Assembly: GCA_023667765.1 (NCBI GenBank)
Contig: JAMOZS010000028.1
Coordinates: 1 to 33,932, forward strand
Origin: Roseburia sp.
Lineage (GTDB): Bacteria; Bacillota; Clostridia; Lachnospirales; Lachnospiraceae
DNA length: 33,932 nt
Reading direction: 5' to 3'
Under the pieces are notes generated by a model. The model worked only from the letters and a program-made list of their open reading frames with translations. It ran no database searches and had not been told where the DNA came from. Positions 26,096 through 33,932 of this stretch are shown piece after piece. Position numbers and translations under genes: made by a program. Position 1 is the first letter of the stretch, and every line of letters begins with the position of its first letter.

Positions 26096-27151
26096 TTACC
26101 TCTCCTGCATCTCAATCGTAATGTGATTTCCGTTTATCTGCACCTGTGCCAGACTTCCCACAATCAAAGGCATCATAGGCGGCAGGTGTCCGATATCCAA
26201 ATCAAACGCCACGGGCACATGATATCGAGAAGCCGTCGACAGCACCGCCTCATAAGCGTCCAGTCCCATCATAGGCTCTGCCGCTCTGGGTCTGCCAAAC
26301 AAAAACCCCTTTACATGGCGAAACCATCCCGCCTGTTCCATCTGCCACATTGCTCTGCGAATGGAAAATACATTGATGTCACAGGCCTCCAAAAACCAGA
26401 TAATCCCATCCTCCTTATATCTCTCAACAAATTCCGCCGTCCTGTCAAATCCGGTTCCCAGCAGCGTAACCAGACAATCCATACAACCTCCCAGAAGTCT
26501 GCCCCTGAAGGCAGCGGATGCATTCCCGGACAAACCGCTTATTATGCCGTCAGAAGAAGGTTCCCAGAGCTTCAGATTCCGTTCCTCCGTTACATGGTAA
26601 GGAGCCAGGGGATTTTCCTCACTTTTCAGAGCTTCCTTCTCCCATTTATCATACCCTGTTACCTGACGCACCCTCCCGGTGAGTATTCCCAGCGCATCCT
26701 CAATGGCCGGATGCCAGGGCTCCATGCCGAAGGCAGCGGCACAGGGGCCGTAAATGCTTGCCGTATCGCATAAAGTAGTCAAAAGATAAGTAAAGTTCGT
26801 ATTGTCGGAATATCCCATAAACCACTTAGGCGCGACAGTCCGAAGCCTCTCAAAGTCCATATATTCGAGGATTTCACACATTAGCTCTCCCCCACCGCAG
26901 GAGATTAATACATCGTTTTCCGGGCTCAGATAATAAGCCATCAATTCTCTGGCACACTCCTTCGGGGTATTGCTGATACCAATCCCCCTTTCCTCATAAC
27001 AATTAAAGCCTAAATCCAGGCTATATCCCAGCTCACCGAGCTTTTTCTGTGCATTTTTGAAGCCGCTGCGATAGGGCTCTGTGGCACACCCAAAGGAGGG
27101 AGCCACAAAGCCAATACGGCCATTCGTTCTTAGACTTTGAGGATATTTCAT
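26096..27151 (-). CDS. S66 family peptidase (LD-carboxypeptidase / MccF-like)
   Basis: The 351-aa protein carries the Ser-Glu-His triad of family S66: Ser115 in FMGYSDNTN, Glu255 in WFLEACDIN and His322 in DIGHLPPMMP. Supporting motifs are GFVAPSFG near the N-terminus and the oxyanion region LISCGGGEL. LdcA-type members remove the terminal D-Ala after meso-DAP during murein recycling; MccF-type members cut microcin C-like acyl-adenylates. The length is nearer to MccF than to the ~305-aa LdcA. The location directly after ddh and lysA favours a DAP-peptide role. No signal peptide is visible, so it is cytosolic. It starts 23 nt after lysA with a G-rich but weak ribosome binding site. Confidence 0.88.
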   Translation of the reverse strand: MKYPQSLRTNGRIGFVAPSFGCATEPYRSGFKNAQKKLGELGYSLDLGFNCYEERGIGISNTPKECARELMAYYLSPENDVLISCGGGELMCEILEYMDFERLRTVAPKWFMGYSDNTNFTYLLTTLCDTASIYGPCAAAFGMEPWHPAIEDALGILTGRVRQVTGYDKWEKEALKSEENPLAPYHVTEERNLKLWEPSSDGIISGLSGNASAAFRGRLLGGCMDCLVTLLGTGFDRTAEFVERYKEDGIIWFLEACDINVFSIRRAMWQMEQAGWFRHVKGFLFGRPRAAEPMMGLDAYEAVLSTASRYHVPVAFDLDIGHLPPMMPLIVGSLAQVQINGNHITIEMQER

Positions 27152-27174
27152 ATTGCCGCCGTCCCCCGATTCTC

Positions 27175-28446
27175 TTAAAAATCAAACTGTTTATAGATAT
27201 CAAAGCAGTCAAAGGTGGCAAAATAATCTCTGGGGGTCTCCGCCCTGCGAATCAACTGTACGCTGCCATCCTCCTTCAACAGAAGCTCGGCGGACTTCAG
27301 TTTTCCATTGTAATTATAGCCCATGGAGAAGCCATGCGCACCGGTATCATGAATCGCAATATAATCTCCCATCTCCACCTTGGGAAGCATTCTGTCAATG
27401 GCGAACTTATCATTGTTTTCACACAGAGAACCTGTCACATCATATTTATAATCACAGGGAGCCTTCTCCTTACCCAGCACGGTGATATGATGATATGCGC
27501 CATACATGGCAGGCCTCATCAGGTTTACCGCACAGGCATCCACCCCAAGATATTCCTTGTGGGTATGCTTTTCATGAATCACCTTTGTCACCAGATGACC
27601 ATAAGGCGCCATCATGAAACGCCCAAGCTCCGTATAAATAGCCACATCGGACATTCCTGCCGGCGTCAGCACCTCTTCATACACTCTTCTCACGCCCTCG
27701 CCAATGACTCTGATATCATTAGGTTTTTGGTCAGGATGATAAGGAACGCCGATTCCGCCGGAAAGATTGATAAAGGCAATATGCGCGCCGGTCTCCTCCT
27801 TCAGTCTCACCGCTATCTCAAACAGACTTTTAGCCAGAGTGGGATAATAATCGTTTGTCACGGTATTACTGGCCAGAAACGCATGAATGCCGAAATGTTC
27901 CACCCCTTTTTCCTTCAGCAGCTTAAAGCCCTCAAACAGCTGTTCCGTAGTAAAGCCGTATTTCGCGTCTCCCGGATTGTCCATAATATTATTGCTGATA
28001 GAAAAATATCCGCCGGGATTATAACGACAGCTTATGGTCTTGGGCAAATGACCGATTGTCTTTTCCAAAAACTCTATATGGGTAAAGTCATCCAGATTAA
28101 TGGTCGCACCGATTTTATCCGCATAGACAAATTCCTCAGCCGGCGTATCATTAGAGGAAAACATGATATCCTCGCCCTTCATACCCATAGCATGTGACAG
28201 CATCAGCTCTGTCATGGACGAGCAATCGCTGCCGCAGCCGTACTCCCTCAGAATGTCTATCAGAAACGGATTCGGAGTAGCCTTAACTGCAAAATATTCC
28301 CTGTATCCCTTATTCCACGAAAAAGCCTCCTTGAGAGCCTTTGCGTTTTCCCGAATCCCTTTCTCATCATAAATGTGAAAGGGAGTAGGATATGTCTTTG
28401 TGATTTCCTCAATCATTTCCTTTGTTACAAATGCCTTTTTTTCCAT
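27175..28446 (-). CDS. lysA: Diaminopimelate decarboxylase
   Basis: LysA decarboxylates meso-DAP to L-lysine with PLP. The 423-aa protein has a fold-III alanine-racemase-like barrel: PLP lysine in YFAVKATPNP (Lys55), GSDCSSMTEL, the LSGGIGVPY glycine loop, the phosphate-binding YTELGRFM region and the active-site cysteine in TGSLCENND. The ATG at 28446 is preceded by GGGAG; an ATG at 28458 with AAGGTGG just upstream is the alternative and adds four residues. It follows ddh, whose product is its substrate, after a 139-nt segment with three hairpins. Confidence 0.93.
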   Translation of the reverse strand: MEKKAFVTKEMIEEITKTYPTPFHIYDEKGIRENAKALKEAFSWNKGYREYFAVKATPNPFLIDILREYGCGSDCSSMTELMLSHAMGMKGEDIMFSSNDTPAEEFVYADKIGATINLDDFTHIEFLEKTIGHLPKTISCRYNPGGYFSISNNIMDNPGDAKYGFTTEQLFEGFKLLKEKGVEHFGIHAFLASNTVTNDYYPTLAKSLFEIAVRLKEETGAHIAFINLSGGIGVPYHPDQKPNDIRVIGEGVRRVYEEVLTPAGMSDVAIYTELGRFMMAPYGHLVTKVIHEKHTHKEYLGVDACAVNLMRPAMYGAYHHITVLGKEKAPCDYKYDVTGSLCENNDKFAIDRMLPKVEMGDYIAIHDTGAHGFSMGYNYNGKLKSAELLLKEDGSVQLIRRAETPRDYFATFDCFDIYKQFDF

Positions 28447-28502
28447 ATTTGCTCCCATCTGCCCACCTTAACAGGCACTCAATTCTTTCAACCTTCCCGT
28501 CA

Positions 28503-28598
28503 TGCCGCTTCAGCGGCACAAACAATTTATGAGAAGAATGCACGTTTTTTGCATTCTTCTTCCCCCATTCCTGTGGGATGCCAACTTCGACGCATCCC
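28503..28598 (-). other. Three tandem hairpins between ddh and lysA
   Basis: In transcript order: GGGATGC/GCATCCC (28598-28592 with 28581-28575), an 11-bp stem AGAAGAATGCA/TGCATTCTTCT (28560-28550 with 28542-28532), and TGCCGCT/AGCGGCA (28518-28512 with 28509-28503). None is followed by a T-run. The first arm touches the ddh stop codon. It could be a stability or processing element that sets the ddh/lysA ratio. Confidence 0.6.
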
Positions 28599-29578
28599 TA
28601 CAAAAGTCTGCTTCGCATTTCCTCCGGCGTCATCGCGCTCAGATAGGCCGGAGGCACGTCAAACACGGTCTTTGCTCCTGACATGCCCTCACGGTTCATG
28701 CGGTAGGCGGCTCTTGCATAAGCAGTCAGCACACAGGCCGTAAATTCAGGATTGGAATCCAATTTCAAACTGTATTCTATGACATGATTGTTTTCTCTGT
28801 TCATACCCGTCTTTCCGGTTCTCAGCACGAAGCCTCCGTGAGGAATACCTGCATGATTCTGCAAAAGCTCCTCCTCCGAAATAAAATGTACCGTAGTATC
28901 ATAATCCGCAAAATAATTGGGCATGGTCTTAATTTCATTTTCAATCCGGGCCTTATCCGCCCCCTCCTGCGCAACCACAAAACATTCCCTGATATGCTTC
29001 TCGCGAGTGGTAAGCGTGGGATTTTCCGCATTTCTCACCGCCGCAAGAGCGCTTTCCACAGGAATGGTATACTGCTTTGCATTTTTCACTCCCGGTATTC
29101 TGCGAATAGCGTCGGAATGTCCCTGACTGACACCCTTTCCCCAGAAGGTATAATCGTTGCCCTCCGTCAAAATGGCATTGGCATACAGCCTGTTCAAAGA
29201 AAACATACCCGGATCCCAGCCGACGGAAATCATAGCGACCTTTCCGCCTTCCCTGGCCGATTGATTCACCTTTGCAAAATGCTCCGGTATCTTTGCATGA
29301 GTGTCGAAGCTGTCCACCACGTTGAAATATTTTGCATATTCCGCCGTCTGCCTGGGTAAATCCGTTGCGGAACCGCCGCATAACACCAAAACATCTATCT
29401 TCTCTCTATGCTCCATCAGCTGCTCCACCTGATATACCGGCGCGCCGCTCAGCGCCTTTACCGTCGACGGTTCCCTTCTGGTAAATATCCCCGTCAGCTC
29501 CATATCTTTATTCTGTCCTATTGCGCATTCCATACCTCTGCCAAGATTTCCATAACCTAATATTGCAATTTTAATCAT
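28598..29578 (-). CDS. ddh: meso-Diaminopimelate dehydrogenase
   Basis: Ddh makes meso-DAP in one step by NADPH-dependent reductive amination of tetrahydrodipicolinate, bypassing the acylated DAP route. The 326-aa length fits. The Rossmann motif is AILGYGNLGRGME (residues 4-16), followed by FTRREP, LCGGSATDLP, SVGWDPGMFSLNR and WGKGVSQGHSDAIRRIPGV, all typical of Ddh. The ATG at 29578 has GAGG 6 nt upstream; the TTG at 29584 lies inside that spacing. It is placed between ung and lysA in the same direction. Confidence 0.96.
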   Translation of the reverse strand: MIKIAILGYGNLGRGMECAIGQNKDMELTGIFTRREPSTVKALSGAPVYQVEQLMEHREKIDVLVLCGGSATDLPRQTAEYAKYFNVVDSFDTHAKIPEHFAKVNQSAREGGKVAMISVGWDPGMFSLNRLYANAILTEGNDYTFWGKGVSQGHSDAIRRIPGVKNAKQYTIPVESALAAVRNAENPTLTTREKHIRECFVVAQEGADKARIENEIKTMPNYFADYDTTVHFISEEELLQNHAGIPHGGFVLRTGKTGMNRENNHVIEYSLKLDSNPEFTACVLTAYARAAYRMNREGMSGAKTVFDVPPAYLSAMTPEEMRSRLL

Positions 29579-29616
29579 ATTCAACCTCTTTTCTGCTCTA
29601 TTCTGCTTATTATTTT

Positions 29617-30291
29617 CTACACATCCTCAATCTGCCAGTCAATCGGCTCTTCGCCATGCTCCTCCAGAAAATGATTCGCCTTACTGAACGGCCTGCTGCC
29701 AAAAAAGCCCCGGTAAGCCGACAAAGGGCTGGGGTGAGGAGCCTCCAATATCAAATGATTCGGATTCTTGAGCATACTCTTTTTCATCTGAGCAGGCTTT
29801 CCCCAAAGCATAAAAACAATAGGCCTGTCCTGGGTATTCAGCGCCTGGATTGCCGCATCCGTGAATTTCTCCCAACCCATACCATGATGAGAATTGGCCA
29901 GATGCGCCCTCACCGTAAGCACGGTATTCAGCATCAGCACACCCTGTCTGGCCCATTTCACCAGATAACCGTTATTGGGAATGGTACAGCCCAAATCATC
30001 ATGAAGCTCCTGATAAATATTTACCAGCGAGGGAGGTATCTCCACATCCGGCTTTACAGAAAAACAAAGCCCATGAGCCTGGCCCACATTATGATAAGGG
30101 TCCTGGCCTATGATTACGACCTTCACCTCACTTAAAGGAGTCAGATGAAAGGCATTAAAGATATCCTCCGAAGGAGGGAATATCTGCTTCGTCTGATATT
30201 CCTCTCTCACAAATTCATATAAGGCTTTATAATAGGGCTTTCTGAATTCCGGCGCCAGCACAGTCAACCAATCATTTTCTATCATTGCCAT
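29617..30291 (-). CDS. ung: Uracil-DNA glycosylase, family 1
   Basis: Ung removes uracil from DNA as the first step of base excision repair. The 224-aa protein has the water-activating GQDPYH motif (Asp64, His67), the HGLCFSV uracil-binding segment and the DNA-intercalation loop HPSPLSAYRGFFGSRPFSKAN. The start at 30291 has GGAGG 9 nt upstream; a second ATG at 30285 is too far from it. It lies 20 nt after hisF, so it is probably in the same transcript although the pathways are unrelated. Confidence 0.97.
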   Translation of the reverse strand: MAMIENDWLTVLAPEFRKPYYKALYEFVREEYQTKQIFPPSEDIFNAFHLTPLSEVKVVIIGQDPYHNVGQAHGLCFSVKPDVEIPPSLVNIYQELHDDLGCTIPNNGYLVKWARQGVLMLNTVLTVRAHLANSHHGMGWEKFTDAAIQALNTQDRPIVFMLWGKPAQMKKSMLKNPNHLILEAPHPSPLSAYRGFFGSRPFSKANHFLEEHGEEPIDWQIEDV

Positions 30292-30311
30292 AGCTAAATT
30301 CCTCCCTCATT

Positions 30312-31073
30312 CTACAAACGCACACTGATGCCCTGCTCCCTCAGATATTCCTTCACCTGACGAATCTCCAGCTCCTTATAGTGAAATAAGGATGCCGCAA
30401 GTACTGCCTCAGCCTTACCTTCGGACAAAGCCTCATAAAAATGAGGCAGCGTCCCTGCCCCTCCCGAAGCAATCACCGGAATAGATACCGCCTCTGCCGC
30501 TGCCCTTGTCAACGCAATATCATATCCCTCCTTCGTGCCGTCACAATCCATACTGGTAAGCAGAATCTCTCCTGCCCCCATCCGTTCCGCCTTTATGACC
30601 CATTCGATAGCGTCTATGCCCATATCCACACGGCCGCCGTTTTTATAAATATTCCAGCCGCTGCCATCCTCACGCCTCTTGGCGTCAACGGCAACCACCA
30701 CACATTGACTGCCAAACTTTTCTGCCGCATCGCTAATCAACTGCGGATTCATAATTGCCGCGGAATTAACGGCGATTTTATCCGCTCCCTCCCGCAGAAT
30801 AGCCCTGAAATCTTCCACGGTACGAATACCTCCGCCCACAGTGAAAGGAATAAAAACCTTCTCGGCCACCTGACGCACCCATTCCAGCTGAGTAGCCCGG
30901 CTGTCAGCTGAGGCATTGATATCCAAAAAGACCACCTCATCCGCTCCCTCCTTATCATAGGCGGCAGCTACCTCGGCAGGGTCGCCGGCGTCTCTTAAAT
31001 TTAAAAACTGAATCCCTTTGACAACCCTGCCGTCCTTTACATCCAGACAGGGAATAATACGCTTTGTATGCAT
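30312..31073 (-). CDS. hisF: Imidazole glycerol phosphate synthase, cyclase subunit
   Basis: HisF uses ammonia from HisH to turn PRFAR into imidazole glycerol phosphate and AICAR in histidine synthesis. The 253-aa barrel shows [15 protein letters not shown] with catalytic Asp11, [16 protein letters not shown], the second catalytic aspartate in VVVAVDAKR, and ASGGAGT. The start at 31073 has GAGGG 7 nt upstream. It is 18 nt after hisH, its obligate partner. No other his genes are in view, so the pathway is split or lies outside the window. Confidence 0.97.
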   Translation of the reverse strand: MHTKRIIPCLDVKDGRVVKGIQFLNLRDAGDPAEVAAAYDKEGADEVVFLDINASADSRATQLEWVRQVAEKVFIPFTVGGGIRTVEDFRAILREGADKIAVNSAAIMNPQLISDAAEKFGSQCVVVAVDAKRREDGSGWNIYKNGGRVDMGIDAIEWVIKAERMGAGEILLTSMDCDGTKEGYDIALTRAAAEAVSIPVIASGGAGTLPHFYEALSEGKAEAVLAASLFHYKELEIRQVKEYLREQGISVRL

Positions 31074-31091
31074 TTTTGAACCCTCATGTTT

Positions 31092-31715
31092 TTATTTCTG
31101 CTTCTCTCTGGTTACCTCAATAAAATTTTTCAGAATCTGCAAACCTGCCTCGGAACTCTTCTCCGGATGAAACTGGCAGGCATAAATATTTCCCTTTTCT
31201 ACAGACGCATGAACCACCACTCCATATTCCGTAGTGGCCGTCACCAATGAGGGATCCTCCGCCTTAAGATAATAGGAATGCACAAAATACACATAGGTAT
31301 CCTCCGCAAGGCCCGCAAAAAGCCTTCCCGGATTAGGGAAATGCAGATTGTTCCATCCGATATGGGGAATTTTAAGCCCCGCATCTTTCGGAAGCCTCAA
31401 TATTTTGCCCTTCAACAATCCCAGTCCCGCTACCCCCAAAGCTTCCTCACTGCTCTCGAACATCAGCTGCAAGCCCAGGCAAATACCCAGAAAGGGGATT
31501 TGCCGCTCCACGCATTTTTGTATTACCTCCGGAAGTCCATAGGCATGCAGCTTGTCCATGGCGTCGCCAAAGGCTCCCACTCCCGGCAAAATCACCCCGT
31601 CCGCCCGGAGAATGGTATCGGCATCCCTTGTGATGATTGCTTCCTCTCCCAGAAGCTGCAGCGCTTTCTCCACGCTTTTGATATTCCCTGCATCATAATC
31701 AATGATTGCAATCAT
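31092..31715 (-). CDS. hisH: Imidazole glycerol phosphate synthase, glutaminase subunit
   Basis: HisH hydrolyses glutamine and channels ammonia to HisF. The 207-aa class I amidotransferase begins with AIIDYDAGNIKSV, has LPGVGAFGD, the nucleophile in LGICLGLQL (Cys79), and the His/Glu pair in CQFHPEKSS. The start at 31715 has GGAG 7 nt upstream and lies 17 nt after the large repeat protein gene. Confidence 0.97.
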   Translation of the reverse strand: MIAIIDYDAGNIKSVEKALQLLGEEAIITRDADTILRADGVILPGVGAFGDAMDKLHAYGLPEVIQKCVERQIPFLGICLGLQLMFESSEEALGVAGLGLLKGKILRLPKDAGLKIPHIGWNNLHFPNPGRLFAGLAEDTYVYFVHSYYLKAEDPSLVTATTEYGVVVHASVEKGNIYACQFHPEKSSEAGLQILKNFIEVTREKQK

Positions 31716-31732
31716 GTATCTACTCCATTTCG

Positions 31733-33932
31733 TCAGTTATTGTCTTCTATAAATTCCACATCGCCTAAATCGGTTTCCTCCGGCAGCACATCCTCAAGCG
31801 CCTCCAACGGCTCCTGTTCGGAGGGCTGCGCCTTTCCGATTTCTCCCGCAAACGCCGCCTTCACCTTCTTTGTATACTCAACATCCTCCGGCTCAGAGGC
31901 AATTTCCATCGCCTGCGCTTCCGACATATGATACTCGGTCTCCAGAATTTCCAGTATCCGTGCATATACCTCAGCTACCTCCGGACCGGCATTATATTGA
32001 GTCGAAAACTCATAAAGCTTCGGATAAGCATACACCGACTGTATCAGACTATCAAGAGCCTCTAACTGTAAGCCCTCCCCTGACAAGATTTCATATTCCC
32101 GCATCCACAGACGTATCCGCAAAATACTCTCCGACTTACCGTACATCACCTGTTGGCTCTCATTTAAGGTTTTTCCTGCCAGATTCTGATAGCAGGTCTC
32201 ATAATCTCCCTCATAGAAGGCCGCCTCAGCCGCCTGTTTATCCGAAAAATCCACTCCCACATTTGCCAGTACCCAGATTGCCGCTCCTACGGAAAAACAG
32301 GCAATAAAGATGAGAGCAACCTTCTTTGTGGGAAGCTTCCCGGAAGGCTTTACAGAAGCGGAAGTCTGTTTCGGAGGTTTCTCTTTCTTAGGCTTCTTTT
32401 TCTTTTCAGCCTTCTTACCCTTTTTGTCTCTTTCTGCATCCTCCTCGTCGATTTCCTCCCCATCCGCTCCATCGGCCTTACCGGATTTCTTTTTCTTGTT
32501 CTTCTTCTTTTTCCCTTCCTCCTTGTCAAGCTCCCTTAAAATACCTTCATTCTCTTCCGAAAGTCGAAGCGCTTCCGAGTCGTCATTCTCCTCCTCTTCT
32601 TCCTCCGTCATAATATCAAGAAACTTTGCAAATAACCCTTTCTTCTCTGCCTTTTTTCCGCTTTTTTGAGCCGGCGTCTCTTCCTGTACAGCCGCCTCCC
32701 CCAATGCCGCCTCTTCCCCGCCGACATTGCCGAAAAGCTCCTCGTCAATTCCGAACGCGGACAAATCCTCCATAATACCTATGCCGTTGTTATTTTCTGC
32801 CTCCAGATTGTCCAGCGCCTCCAGGCTGGCAAAAAGCTCTTCTGTCTCATCTATAAGCTCATGAGAGCCTTGCAGCGCATCCTCCTGCTGCTCTGCCTCA
32901 ACTCCTTCCTGATGAACAGACTCCTTATCCTTTTTTGCCTTCCGCGCTTCTCGTTTAGCCTGTTTTGCCGCCTCCTTCTCTTCCAGACGCGCCTGCTTTT
33001 TAGCCTGCGCCGCCGCCTTTTTGGCCTGCTTTGCTTCCATTTTGGCCTGACGCTTCTCCTCTATACTGCGCTTATGCGCCTCTTCCTTCTCCTCCTTCTC
33101 GCCCACATCCTGCAAAACTGCCGCCATATCATCAAAAAAGTCATCATCTACAGGCTTCTCGGGCATTTCCTCTATCTGCTGATTCTGATTCGCCAGAAGC
33201 AGCTTGTTGATATCCTCCTGGGTCATCTCCGTAATATCCTCTATATTCAAAGGTCCCTCATACTCCGCAGCTGAAAGCTCCTCCGGCTCATGGGCTTCCT
33301 CCTCCGACTTCTCCTCCAAATCCGGAATCTCTTCTTCCGGCTGATTCTGGTTCGCCAGAAGCAGCTTGTTGATATCCTCCTGGGTCATCTCAGCAATGTC
33401 CTCTATATTCAGTGAGTCCTCATACTCCGCAGCTGAAAGCTCCTCCGGCTCATGGGCTTCCTCCTCCGACTTCTCCTTCAAATCCGGAATCTCTTCTTCC
33501 GGCTGATTCTGGTTCGCCAGAAGCAGTTTGTTGATATCCTCCTGGGTCATCTCCGTAATGTCCTCTATATTCAGTGAGTCCTCATACTCCGCAGCTGAAA
33601 ACTCCTCCGGCTCATGGGCTTCCTCCTCCATATTCGGAAGCTCCTCTACTTGCGGAAGCTCCTCTTCCAAATCTGAAAGCCCCTCTACCTGCGCAAACGG
33701 CTCCTCTTCTAAATCTGAAAGCCCCTCTACCTGCGCAAGCGGCTCCTCTTCTAAATCTGAAAGCCCCTCTACCTGCGCAAGCGGCTCCTCTTCCAAGCTG
33801 ATGCTGTCCTGCGCAAGCGGCTCCTCTTCCAAGCTGATGCTGTCCTCTGCAAACGGTTCCTCCTCCAAATCTGAAAGCTCCTCTACCTGCGCAAACGGCT
33901 CCTCTTCTAAATCTGAAAACTCCTCTACCTGC
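31733..33932 (-). CDS. Large acidic repeat-rich single-pass membrane protein (5' end beyond the window)
   Basis: The frame stays open to the window edge, so the true start is not seen; the only in-window start-like codon (TTG 33868) lies inside a repeat. I do not recognise the family. In N-to-C order it has: acidic 12- and 14-residue repeats (QVEGLSDLEEEPFA type); three copies of a 54-residue repeat, each with EMTQEDINKLLLANQNQ; a Lys/Ala/Glu-rich helical stretch, probably coiled coil (nt about 32930-33080); Lys-rich and Glu-rich blocks; and one transmembrane helix (nt about 32255-32320) preceded by many lysines, which implies a cytoplasmic N-terminus. About 170 C-terminal extracytoplasmic residues follow, helical and possibly TPR-like (AAEAAFYEGDYETCYQNLAG). 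It lies 17 nt upstream of hisH. Function is unknown. Confidence 0.8.
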   Translation of the reverse strand, partial: QVEEFSDLEEEPFAQVEELSDLEEEPFAEDSISLEEEPLAQDSISLEEEPLAQVEGLSDLEEEPLAQVEGLSDLEEEPFAQVEGLSDLEEELPQVEELPNMEEEAHEPEEFSAAEYEDSLNIEDITEMTQEDINKLLLANQNQPEEEIPDLKEKSEEEAHEPEELSAAEYEDSLNIEDIAEMTQEDINKLLLANQNQPEEEIPDLEEKSEEEAHEPEELSAAEYEGPLNIEDITEMTQEDINKLLLANQNQQIEEMPEKPVDDDFFDDMAAVLQDVGEKEEKEEAHKRSIEEKRQAKMEAKQAKKAAAQAKKQARLEEKEAAKQAKREARKAKKDKESVHQEGVEAEQQEDALQGSHELIDETEELFASLEALDNLEAENNNGIGIMEDLSAFGIDEELFGNVGGEEAALGEAAVQEETPAQKSGKKAEKKGLFAKFLDIMTEEEEEENDDSEALRLSEENEGILRELDKEEGKKKKNKKKKSGKADGADGEEIDEEDAERDKKGKKAEKKKKPKKEKPPKQTSASVKPSGKLPTKKVALIFIACFSVGAAIWVLANVGVDFSDKQAAEAAFYEGDYETCYQNLAGKTLNESQQVMYGKSESILRIRLWMREYEILSGEGLQLEALDSLIQSVYAYPKLYEFSTQYNAGPEVAEVYARILEILETEYHMSEAQAMEIASEPEDVEYTKKVKAAFAGEIGKAQPSEQEPLEALEDVLPEETDLGDVEFIEDNN
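33144..33629. repeat. Three tandem 162-bp coding repeats
   Basis: Copies start at 33629, 33467 and 33305 when read on the minus strand. The period is exactly 162 bp (54 codons), measured between identical AGCTTGTTGA-like landmarks at 33201, 33363 and 33525. The third copy matches for about 126 bp (to about 33180) and then diverges. Copies 1 and 2 are nearly identical in DNA as well as protein, which suggests recent duplication. Confidence 0.9.
33648..33932. repeat. Tandem 42-bp and 36-bp coding minisatellite
   Basis: At least five 42-bp units (14 residues) and two adjacent 36-bp units (12 residues, DSISLEEEPLAQ type) run to the window edge and probably beyond. Units differ by only a few bases, mostly at a Gly/Glu and a Phe/Leu codon. 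The array lies in frame in the large membrane protein. Confidence 0.9.

Noticed and set aside
27334..28197. Plus-strand open frame of 287 codons opposite lysA
   Set aside because: Fully antisense to lysA, with no start signal and low-plausibility composition.
28459..28597. Lysine riboswitch before lysA
   Set aside because: The segment is too short and shows only simple hairpins, without the multi-helix lysine aptamer layout or a terminator.
33574..33801. Plus-strand frame with repeated proline-rich peptide
   Set aside because: It is the antisense reading of the 42-bp coding repeats and has no independent start signal.
33144..33932. CRISPR array
   Set aside because: Repeats are directly abutting, keep the reading frame, and have no unique spacers or cas genes; they are coding repeats.

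Overview
The window reads as chromosomal backbone from a Gram-positive Clostridia, most likely a Lachnospiraceae-type gut anaerobe. The signs are strong AGGAGG-type ribosome binding sites, a T-box leader on the trp operon, meso-diaminopimelate (DAP) genes using a direct DAP dehydrogenase, pta-ackA acetate fermentation, TmcAL, and the ACT/DUF711 pair. All recognised genes lie on the minus strand except tmcAL. I see no phage, insertion sequence, CRISPR array or rRNA. The taxon is an inference from gene content, not from a marker gene.

Layout, following minus-strand transcription from high to low coordinates. (1) 33932-26096: a large acidic repeat-rich membrane protein that runs off the window edge, then hisH, hisF, ung, ddh (meso-DAP dehydrogenase), lysA and an S66 (LD-carboxypeptidase/MccF-type) peptidase, all tightly spaced. 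(2) 25980-25898: tRNA-Leu(CAA) with its own promoter. (3) 25695-18654: a 75-aa unknown protein, a small zinc-finger anti-sigma-like membrane protein, polA, coaE, a 733-aa FtsA-like ATPase with an unusual C-terminal extension, and walJ. (4) 18540-16894: an ACT-domain protein and a DUF711/PFL protein. (5) 16737-15502: tmcAL on the plus strand, diverging from pta-ackA (15359-13103). The two promoters overlap at their -10 boxes. (6) 12921-7055: an envelope-sensing island with an FG-GAP/VCBS-like anchored protein, an OmpR-type regulator, a histidine kinase, a membrane accessory protein, and a fused N-acetylmuramoyl-L-alanine amidase/polysaccharide deacetylase. (7) 7036-68: a complete tryptophan operon, T-box leader (UGG specifier)-trpE-trpGD-trpC-trpF-trpB-trpA.

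How the genes fit together: region 7 makes tryptophan from chorismate under tRNA-Trp sensing. Pta-AckA make acetate and ATP, while TmcAL spends acetate and ATP on tRNA modification. Ddh makes meso-DAP, LysA turns it into lysine, and the S66 peptidase may act on DAP-containing muropeptides.

The points most worth following up are the amidase-deacetylase fusion (both steps needed for muramic delta-lactam in one polypeptide), the FtsA-like ATPase with NG/NGD modules, the acidic membrane protein with three 54-residue repeats each carrying a FliM-like motif, and the overlapping pta/tmcAL promoters.
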